Assembly: GCA_003086435.1 (NCBI GenBank)
Contig: QEFD01000096.1
Location: 1 to 5,010, forward strand
Direction: 5' to 3'
DNA from: Acidianus hospitalis
Lineage (GTDB): Archaea; Thermoproteota; Thermoprotei_A; Sulfolobales; Sulfolobaceae
DNA length: 5,010 bases
Shown piece after piece: positions 1 through 5,010 of the stretch. Every line of letters starts with the position of its first letter. The first letter of the stretch is position 1. The notes below the pieces were generated by a model that saw only the letters and a list, made by a program, of their open reading frames with translations, was not told the DNA's origin and did no database searches. The position numbers were made by a program, and so were the translations under genes.

Positions 1-1035
1 GTCAGTTCTGTAACATTTCCATCCATTTGGAATCTTTTCAATTTTCTCAGCGTTAGTTAGTTTTCTCACTTGCTCTAATGTAAGAGGTTCAACTACAAAT
101 TCTTCTTTATCTCCTATGGTTACCCTAGCCTTAGTATAACCTATATCGAAAGTAAATTCAATGCTTGACGCTATCCAACATTTCTTTACTTTTTCTTCCT
201 TAATTCTTATATCTTCCGCGTCACTGGGCAGCTCTGCTATAACTTTCTGTTTTACTTCTTCCTTAATTTTTAAAAATTCCTCTCTATTCGTAACATATTT
301 TATCTTTCCAACTGTACTCTTCTCTAGGATTATGCTATCCAGTGAAAATTCTTTACCGTCTAGCGTTATAGCTTTCTTTAATGATAAGCTTCTTCTACCT
401 TTACCGTATACCTTGAATGATGCTTTAATAGAGAAAATATATAACCTTTTTGCGGTTATTGTAATTGAAGACAACTTAGGCTCTCCGAGGTAGGCTATCT
501 TATTTTTTGCACGATTAAGTGCCTCAGTAATAGAAATCGGAAAATAAATTCCATCGTCCTTAACTTTAAACGTATAACTTTCTTCTTCTTTTGTATGCAT
601 CTCAATATGCTCCTTGGTTTCTAAAGGAACTAATGGAACGTTAATACCATAGTTTAATATAATGTTTTCTAGTGTACTCCCATCAACCAATTCAACATTC
701 TTAGATCTCGCTCTATGTATAGCTTCAGGCGAAAAGTCAGATGTAGTTATTATTAATCCTCTATCGCATTTATATACATCAATCCCATCGAGTACTTCCC
801 TTACGTCATCAATCCCAACTCTTCTCGATCTATTATATCTTTTTATTTGTATACAGTATTTATAGGAAGCATATACTTCATTTTTAACAGCTAGTGCGTC
901 GCAGCCTTTATCGTTAGGCCCGCCAGTTCTTACTATGTGTGAAAAACCTAACTTAGGTAATACATTACTTATAATGAAATCTTCAAATTTATTGGGATCT
1001 AGACTAGATAAAATTCCTACAATCTCGCCAGTCAT
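1..1035 (-). CDS. Mrr-family restriction endonuclease-like protein, 3' end outside window
   Basis: An open frame of 345 codons runs off the left edge, so the C-terminus is missing. Residues ~8-130 match the Mrr catalytic domain, a PD-(D/E)XK DNA endonuclease fold. They show helix 1 with E18 (DPNKFEDF), then NDKGCDAL with catalytic D46, then CIQIKR with Q63 and K65. The family's following pattern is also there: VGIDDVREVLDG, GLIITTSDFSPEA and NVELVDG. Known Mrr enzymes cut foreign, often methylated, DNA; that role here is inferred. Residues ~131-345 are lysine- and glutamate-rich, probably beta-rich, and not recognised; they may recognise the target. Unlike E. coli Mrr, the nuclease domain is N-terminal with no winged helix before it. 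I chose ATG 1035 because the conserved domain starts just after it. In-frame TTG 1056 and GTG 1101 could add 7 or 22 residues; the in-frame stop is at 1125. There is no clear Shine-Dalgarno site. The gene is co-oriented with the crRNA strand of the adjacent array. Confidence 0.85.
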   Translation of the reverse strand, partial: MTGEIVGILSSLDPNKFEDFIISNVLPKLGFSHIVRTGGPNDKGCDALAVKNEVYASYKYCIQIKRYNRSRRVGIDDVREVLDGIDVYKCDRGLIITTSDFSPEAIHRARSKNVELVDGSTLENIILNYGINVPLVPLETKEHIEMHTKEEESYTFKVKDDGIYFPISITEALNRAKNKIAYLGEPKLSSITITAKRLYIFSIKASFKVYGKGRRSLSLKKAITLDGKEFSLDSIILEKSTVGKIKYVTNREEFLKIKEEVKQKVIAELPSDAEDIRIKEEKVKKCWIASSIEFTFDIGYTKARVTIGDKEEFVVEPLTLEQVRKLTNAEKIEKIPNGWKCYRTD

Positions 1036-1103
1036 AAATGATAATATATATTCCAATTTAATTTCTTTTCTATTTACGTTGCTTTCATTATGATGGCGCA
1101 CAT

Positions 1104-1118
1104 AAAGAAAGTTAAAAA
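1104..1118 (-). terminator. Possible T-rich terminator for the CRISPR transcript
   Basis: The minus strand reads TTTTTAACTTTCTTT just beyond the leader-distal end of the array. Archaeal transcription often ends at T-rich tracts without a hairpin. It lies just downstream of the candidate TATA box of the nuclease gene, so it would be early in, or just before, that gene's transcript. Weak evidence. Confidence 0.22.
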
Positions 1119-1120
1119 TG

Positions 1121-1127
1121 ATTTAAA
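1121..1127 (-). promoter_or_regulatory. Candidate archaeal TATA box for the nuclease gene
   Basis: The minus strand reads TTTAAAT here, preceded by GAA. With usual archaeal spacing of about 25-30 bp, transcription would start near 1095-1101. That is close to the in-frame GTG at 1101-1099, so a leaderless start at GTG is possible, as is a ~60-nt leader to ATG 1035. A weaker TTAAAT at 1056-1061 would suit a leaderless transcript from ATG 1035. AT-rich DNA gives many such boxes, so this is a candidate only. Confidence 0.3.
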
Positions 1128-1173
1128 TTCAGTTTAATCCATAAATTTATACCATATAAACAGTTATAACGTT

Positions 1174-1197
1174 CTTTCAGTTCTTCCTTATTTCAAC
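1174..1197 (-). repeat. Leader-distal terminal CRISPR repeat, intact
   Basis: This is the last repeat on the inferred transcribed strand. It is identical to all internal copies, although terminal repeats in many arrays carry substitutions. No repeat remnant is seen to its left. Confidence 0.9.
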
Positions 1198-1491
1198 TTA
1201 GCAAATAAGCCGGAGAATATCCCACATTGGTTCTTTCAGTTCTTCCTTATTTCAACAGGTCTAGATTGCAAACAACTAAAAGTGGAGCCCACTTTCAGTT
1301 CTTCCTTATTTCAACTAATCGTCGTGAAAAAACAGCAAAAATACAGCTTTCTTTCAGTTCTTCCTTATTTCAACATTAGATATATCTGATGACGTTAATT
1401 CTGCAGTAGCTTTCAGTTCTTCCTTATTTCAACTTAGCAACTTGTGATGATGAAAATATCAGAAAGTCTTTCAGTTCTTCCTTATTTCAAC

Positions 1492-1527
1492 TGAAAGGAG
1501 ACATATAAGACAATCTATAGTTGACGC
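1492..1527 (-). other. Spacer 6, begins with the complement of the repeat's other end
   Basis: The spacer starts TGAAAG right after repeat 6. Repeat start CTTTCAGTT (1468-1476) and the repeat-spacer junction AACTGAAAG (1489-1497) form perfect 9-nt inverted arms around a 12-nt loop, spanning the likely Cas6 cut site. A plus frame reads ERRHIRQSIVDA, so it looks like ordinary protein-coding protospacer DNA. Confidence 0.7.
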
Positions 1528-1609
1528 CTTTCAGTTCTTCCTTATTTCAACGAGAGCAAGCAGAACAGAAAGCAATGCGGTATCACTTTCAGTTCTTCCT
1601 TATTTCAAC

Positions 1610-1644
1610 GTACTGTTCTCCACAAGTATTACACTCATTGAGAA
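1610..1644 (-). other. Spacer 8, possible zinc-ribbon protospacer
   Basis: The minus strand can be read LNECNTCGEQY, with a CxxCG knuckle typical of zinc ribbons and zinc fingers. Other frames on both strands are also open, so the reading is plausible but not unique. Confidence 0.4.
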
Positions 1645-1726
1645 CTTTCAGTTCTTCCTTATTTCAACTCACGCTCAACGTTAAACCATATCTCATATCG
1701 TACTTTCAGTTCTTCCTTATTTCAAC

Positions 1727-1760
1727 TTACTTATGCGGTGTTGATTACGGAAATAATTTA
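1727..1760 (-). other. Spacer 10, encodes YLCGVDYGNNL
   Basis: The plus frame starting at 1728 reads YLCGVDYGNNL. The first seven residues are repeated exactly in spacer 46 with different codons. The crRNA (minus strand) would be antisense to this coding strand. The protein family is not recognised. Confidence 0.75.
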
Positions 1761-1961
1761 CTTTCAGTTCTTCCTTATTTCAACCTGCACTGAGCGTCGT
1801 GATAAAGGCTTTGAGGGACGACTTTCAGTTCTTCCTTATTTCAACTTTGGATTTTCTAAGGAGTCAAGGAGGAATAGTGCTTTCAGTTCTTCCTTATTTC
1901 AACAGATTTATACAGTAATGAGCAGTTATTTAAAAAACTTTCAGTTCTTCCTTATTTCAAC

Positions 1962-1997
1962 TTTGGTTTCAGGATTTTTGGTTTCAGGGACAGGAGT
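1962..1997 (-). other. Spacer 14 with an internal 15-bp tandem repeat
   Basis: TTTGGTTTCAGG occurs at 1962-1973 and again at 1977-1988. The plus frame reads LVSGFLVSGTGV, so the protospacer is probably in a gene for a repetitive, glycine-containing protein, such as a structural or fibre protein. That last point is inference. Confidence 0.7.
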
Positions 1998-2138
1998 CTT
2001 TCAGTTCTTCCTTATTTCAACTTATTATTTTTTCTTATTAACTTTAAATTTTCAAGCTTTCAGTTCTTCCTTATTTCAACAAATGTGGTACGACTACAAA
2101 CGAATTTGTGAGAGCTTTCAGTTCTTCCTTATTTCAAC

Positions 2139-2173
2139 AAGGGGAGCGTGCAGGAGGGGATGCCACACCCCGA
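2139..2173 (-). other. Spacer 17, GC-rich outlier
   Basis: 24 of 35 bases are G or C, while most spacers here are clearly AT-rich. It contains GGGG and CCCC blocks at 2156-2159 and 2168-2171 that could pair. It may come from a GC-rich invader or from a stable RNA gene. Candidate protein readings include KGSVQEGMPHP (plus) and SGCGIPSCTLP (minus); neither is recognised. Confidence 0.7.
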
Positions 2174-3314
2174 CTTTCAGTTCTTCCTTATTTCAACTAC
2201 ATATGAGAATTGTTGAAGATAAGGATGGAGAACTTTCAGTTCTTCCTTATTTCAACAAGAAATAATAGAACAAGAAGCACAAACACAAAAAGCTTTCAGT
2301 TCTTCCTTATTTCAACATGATACACCGTACGTATTGAACGTGATTATTGACTTTCAGTTCTTCCTTATTTCAACTTTCGGCATAATTAGTATAATAAGTT
2401 TCAATCTCCTTTCAGTTCTTCCTTATTTCAACTTCTTTTCTTCATTAGTTATTTGGGGTGGTGGTGTCTTTCAGTTCTTCCTTATTTCAACGTGAGAGTA
2501 GAAACCATAGTAAATCAAAAGACGAAACTTTCAGTTCTTCCTTATTTCAACTTAACCTTAACATATCGTCAAGAACGACTTTAAACGCTTTCAGTTCTTC
2601 CTTATTTCAACGGAGCTTTATCAGGGATAGCAGAGATAGGTCACATCTTTCAGTTCTTCCTTATTTCAACGAAACACGAAAATTGGCAATTATGACGAAA
2701 TACGCTTTCAGTTCTTCCTTATTTCAACTATAAAGTTGAAAGGGATAATGGTACTATTGTATACTTTCAGTTCTTCCTTATTTCAACTGTTGCTCCGTCT
2801 TCACGCCGAGAACAAGTTCGTCTTTCAGTTCTTCCTTATTTCAACTCCCCTTCAGTCTCCTTAGTTTTAGGGAAAAGAACTTTCAGTTCTTCCTTATTTC
2901 AACACGTAACTATAATTACGACGTGGGATACTACGAACTTTCAGTTCTTCCTTATTTCAACTAAAAGTTTGCTTTCTGTGTAGACTGCAGAACAGCTTTC
3001 AGTTCTTCCTTATTTCAACGGATAGCCGAATTGAACAGGATATATATGCACTTATCTTTCAGTTCTTCCTTATTTCAACCAGTTTCTTTTCCTGGAGCGA
3101 AATTTTATTTTTATACTTTCAGTTCTTCCTTATTTCAACAAAAACGTAAAGGATGGAATTTTGACCCGAATACTCTTTCAGTTCTTCCTTATTTCAACAC
3201 GCCCATCTGCTCTGCTGCAACAGTATCTATTACTTTCAGTTCTTCCTTATTTCAACAAGATGAAAATGGAGGTATAGAGATTGGTTATGACTTTCAGTTC
3301 TTCCTTATTTCAAC

Positions 3315-3349
3315 GAAATAGGGATAAAAATGTCAAAATTAAGAATTAG
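3315..3349 (-). other. Spacer 37, possible gene-start protospacer
   Basis: The plus strand contains AGGGATAAAAATG followed by codons for SKLRI, which resembles the start of a gene. The same frame is also open upstream (EIGIKMSKLRI), so an internal methionine is equally possible. Confidence 0.35.
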
Positions 3350-3842
3350 CTTTCAGTTCTTCCTTATTTCAACAATTCTAACAGGCTTAAAATCATGCGT
3401 TACATAGCTTTCAGTTCTTCCTTATTTCAACTTGGATATAAATATCGACTGCAGATTTATCTTTTCTTTCAGTTCTTCCTTATTTCAACGGATTTGTGGT
3501 TTGTGGTTGTTGTATAGAGCTATTCTTTCAGTTCTTCCTTATTTCAACCAGACATAATCAATTTTGCAACTATATTGCCAAGTGGCTTTCAGTTCTTCCT
3601 TATTTCAACCACGAATTGAAACTGGTCTAAATAGTGGGTTTCTCTTTCAGTTCTTCCTTATTTCAACTTGATGAGGAATGTATTTAGAATTTACTTAAAT
3701 GTACTTTCAGTTCTTCCTTATTTCAACGTTTCGTAGTTTCATTAAAAACTTCTACAGTAGGCTTTCAGTTCTTCCTTATTTCAACTCGCTTATCTTAACT
3801 CTTAACGCGACAGTTTTGCTTTCAGTTCTTCCTTATTTCAAC

Positions 3843-3877
3843 CCATTTAAAGAAAATTATCTTTGCGGTGTAGACTA
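3843..3877 (-). other. Spacer 46, encodes NYLCGVD(Y)
   Basis: The plus frame reads NYLCGVD and then TA plus the first repeat base (a Tyr codon if the protospacer continues with C or T). Compared with spacer 10, the shared codons are Tyr TAT/TAC, Leu CTT/TTA, Val GTA/GTT and Asp GAC/GAT, with Cys TGC and Gly GGT the same. All differences are synonymous. Confidence 0.75.
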
Positions 3878-4134
3878 CTTTCAGTTCTTCCTTATTTCAA
3901 CTTCCACAATTGTCCTTAGTAGTTCTAGTATCTCACTTTCAGTTCTTCCTTATTTCAACAATATACTAGAAGACCTAGAAGAAATCGTCAAGACTTTCAG
4001 TTCTTCCTTATTTCAACAGGACATTATTGAAAATATACCGAATGAAATTTCCTTTCAGTTCTTCCTTATTTCAACATTATAGCGAAGTTTCTGAAGTCCG
4101 TTCTTGTCGGCTTTCAGTTCTTCCTTATTTCAAC

Positions 4135-4169
4135 TTCCAGCCGTGGTTGTATACCGCCGATAGATACAT
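4135..4169 (-). other. Spacer 51, encodes FQPWLYTADRY(I)
   Basis: The plus frame from 4135 reads FQPWLYTADRY and then AT. It resembles the minus-strand reading of spacer 59 (WLYVADKFI). The protein is not recognised. Confidence 0.6.
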
Positions 4170-4602
4170 CTTTCAGTTCTTCCTTATTTCAACATTCTGC
4201 TGTACTCTTATCTCCATTGGGTCATCACTTTCAGTTCTTCCTTATTTCAACATTTTCGATATTTTTTAACACACTTTGAAGTATTCTTTCAGTTCTTCCT
4301 TATTTCAACCAAGGAAAGTCAAGAATTAAATTAGTACAGCGTATCTTTCAGTTCTTCCTTATTTCAACAAGACAATTAATTTATCACTTTGCGGAATTAA
4401 ATACTTTCAGTTCTTCCTTATTTCAACGTAAATCCTCAAATTTCAAATAAAACTTCAAATACTTTCAGTTCTTCCTTATTTCAACAGTGCAACAGGATTC
4501 ATTATTCTGCAGAATATAAGCTTTCAGTTCTTCCTTATTTCAACTATTTTGTGTTAAGGTATGTACGCAATGACGGTACTTTCAGTTCTTCCTTATTTCA
4601 AC

Positions 4603-4636
4603 TTTTGCCTATAAACTTGTCGGCCACGTAAAGCCA
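4603..4636 (-). other. Spacer 59, encodes WLYVADKFIGK on the minus strand
   Basis: The minus strand from 4636 reads WLYVADKFIGK. Six of nine residues match spacer 51 (WLYTADRYI), with R/K and Y/F conservative. The two spacers sit in opposite orientation relative to the supposed gene, which fits DNA targeting better than RNA-only targeting. Confidence 0.6.
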
Positions 4637-4718
4637 CTTTCAGTTCTTCCTTATTTCAACTAAAAAAGGAATTAACTTATTCATGCGTGATGATCTTTCA
4701 GTTCTTCCTTATTTCAAC

Positions 4719-4753
4719 AGATTAGGATTAAGTGCTACACCAATAAGAGAAGA
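4719..4753 (-). other. Spacer 61, superfamily 2 helicase motif III protospacer
   Basis: The plus frame from 4719 reads RLGLSATPIRE. The (L)GL(S/T)ATPxRxD stretch around motif III is characteristic of XPB/Rad25-like and related superfamily 2 helicases. Such helicases are encoded by archaeal viruses and plasmids but also by hosts, so a self-match must be excluded. Confidence 0.7.
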
Positions 4754-4777
4754 CTTTCAGTTCTTCCTTATTTCAAC

Positions 4778-4812
4778 TGAATTAGCCCAAAAGGGCTTTA
4801 GCATAAGTCAAA
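4778..4812 (-). other. Spacer 62, possible HTH protospacer with a hairpin
   Basis: The plus frame reads ELAQKGFSISQ, which resembles the first two helices of a helix-turn-helix domain. AGCCC (4784-4788) and GGGCT (4793-4797) form a 5-bp stem with an AAAA loop. Confidence 0.4.
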
Positions 4813-4836
4813 CTTTCAGTTCTTCCTTATTTCAAC

Positions 4837-4871
4837 TAGCTAATGCCAAAAGCTTGGGTATATCACCCAAA
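4837..4871 (-). other. Spacer 63, possible HTH protospacer with a hairpin
   Basis: The plus frame reads ANAKSLGISPK, close to the A..LGIS..T pattern of helix-turn-helix proteins. TTGGGT and ACCCAA near the right end can pair as a 6-bp stem around a 5-nt loop. Confidence 0.4.
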
Positions 4872-4955
4872 CTTTCAGTTCTTCCTTATTTCAACGAAGA
4901 GAAGCATAAAGGCGTTCCAGTAAGTAACGTACTTTCAGTTCTTCCTTATTTCAAC

Positions 4956-4989
4956 ATACTCGACAACAGCGGTTCAATGACGTGGTTAA
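4956..4989 (-). other. Spacer 65, VWA-domain MIDAS motif protospacer
   Basis: The plus frame from 4956 reads ILDNSGSMTWL. Hydrophobic residues followed by DxSGSM are the metal-binding MIDAS motif of von Willebrand factor A domains. Acidianus two-tailed virus encodes a VWA protein, and hosts also encode several, so the source is open. This is the spacer nearest the inferred leader within the window. Confidence 0.65.
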
Positions 4990-5010
4990 CTTTCAGTTCT
5001 TCCTTATTTC
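4990..5010 (-). repeat. CRISPR repeat cut by the window edge
   Basis: The first 21 bases of the standard 24-nt repeat are present and match exactly, so the array continues past 5010 towards the inferred leader. Confidence 0.97.

Larger units (their letters stand above)
1036..1173. other. Intergenic region between nuclease gene and array end
   Basis: These 138 bp are very AT-rich and hold no gene of their own. The segment is too short for a typical long Sulfolobales CRISPR leader, which supports placing the leader at the other end of the array. It has a palindrome GTTATAAC at 1163-1170, a TTTAAAT box and a T-rich tract on the minus strand. No degenerate repeat copies are seen left of the last intact repeat. 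Confidence 0.6.
1174..5010 (-). CRISPR. CRISPR array, 65 full repeats plus one cut, 65 complete spacers, continues to the right
   Basis: The 24-nt repeat on the plus strand is CTTTCAGTTCTT followed directly by CCTTATTTCAAC. All copies read the same. Starts: 1174, 1233, 1292, 1351, 1410, 1468, 1528, 1586, 1645, 1703, 1761, 1822, 1880, 1938, 1998, 2057, 2115, 2174, 2233, 2293, 2351, 2409, 2468, 2528, 2588, 2647, 2705, 2764, 2822, 2880, 2938, 2996, 3056, 3116, 3175, 3233, 3291, 3350, 3408, 3466, 3525, 3586, 3644, 3704, 3762, 3819, 3878, 3936, 3994, 4052, 4111, 4170, 4228, 4286, 4345, 4404, 4462, 4521, 4579, 4637, 4695, 4754, 4813, 4872, 4932, 4990. Spacer n follows repeat n. The minus strand ends in ACTGAAAG, like the 8-nt 5' handle of Sulfolobales crRNAs, so transcription is inferred right to left with the leader beyond 5010. 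The repeat has no strong internal hairpin, as in other Sulfolobales repeats cut by Cas6. No spacer is an exact duplicate of another. With no cas genes visible, the subtype (I-A, I-D, III-B and others share arrays in this order) cannot be set. Confidence 0.99.

Noticed and set aside
161..865. Plus-strand open frames at 161-493 and 662-865
   Set aside because: Both lie antisense inside the Mrr-like gene, which has a clear conserved domain on the minus strand.
1036..1173. CRISPR leader to the left of the array
   Set aside because: The region is short, and the GAAAG end of the repeat points left, so the leader is expected at the other end.
1198..1467. Spacers 1 and 5 both begin TTAGCAA
   Set aside because: The similarity stops after seven bases and the encoded peptides (LANKPENIPHW, LATCDDENIRK) do not align convincingly.
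2960..3465. GACTGCAG shared by spacers 31 and 39
   Set aside because: Only eight bases match, with no agreement in the best reading frames; taken as chance.
1521..4269. Plus-strand open frames across the array (1521-1793, 1738-2265, 2458-2733, 3031-3321, 3699-4082, 4027-4269)
   Set aside because: They consist of the repeat read in its three stop-free frames joined by spacer bases; they are CRISPR artefacts, not genes.
4778..4800. CCCAAAAGGG in spacer 62 resembles the core of other Sulfolobales CRISPR repeats
   Set aside because: Only the central palindrome matches from memory, and the spacer reads well as protein-coding, so a chance hairpin is simpler.

Overview
The window is AT-rich and appears to come from a crenarchaeon, most likely a member of the Sulfolobales. 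The evidence is a 24-nt CRISPR repeat whose crRNA-sense 3' end (ACTGAAAG) is one base from the ATTGAAAG handle common in that order, spacers of 33-37 nt, AGA/ATA-rich codon use, and a TATA-type promoter context. The species cannot be named from the sequence alone.

Positions 1-1035 (minus strand) hold the N-terminal 345 codons of one protein gene; its 3' end lies outside the window. The first ~130 residues are a clear Mrr-type PD-(D/E)XK nuclease domain, with E18, D46 and Q63-x-K65 in place. At least 215 residues follow that I do not recognise. Positions 1036-1173 are a short spacer region with the probable promoter of that gene and a T-rich tract (minus strand) that could end the CRISPR transcript.

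Positions 1174-5010, three quarters of the window, are one CRISPR array: 65 complete, identical 24-nt repeats, a 66th cut at the window end after 21 nt, and 65 complete spacers (one of 33 nt, thirty of 34, twenty-three of 35, nine of 36, two of 37). The repeat reads GAAAG-last on the minus strand, so the array is almost certainly transcribed right to left. The leader, the newest spacers and any cas genes then lie beyond position 5010, and the oldest spacers are next to the nuclease gene. No cas gene is in the window. The open reading frames on the plus strand across the array are artefacts: the repeat has no stop in any plus frame and a stop in every minus frame.

The main interest is in the spacers. 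Two (spacers 10 and 46) encode the same peptide YLCGVDY with only synonymous differences, and two others (51 and 59) encode WLYTADRYI and WLYVADKFI on opposite strands. This suggests repeated sampling of diverged relatives of the same invader genes. Spacer 61 matches motif III of a superfamily 2 helicase (RLGLSATPIRE), and spacer 65 matches the MIDAS motif of a von Willebrand A domain (DNSGSM). Taken together, the window is a long adaptive-immunity locus whose trailing end abuts a co-oriented, probably defensive, Mrr-family nuclease.
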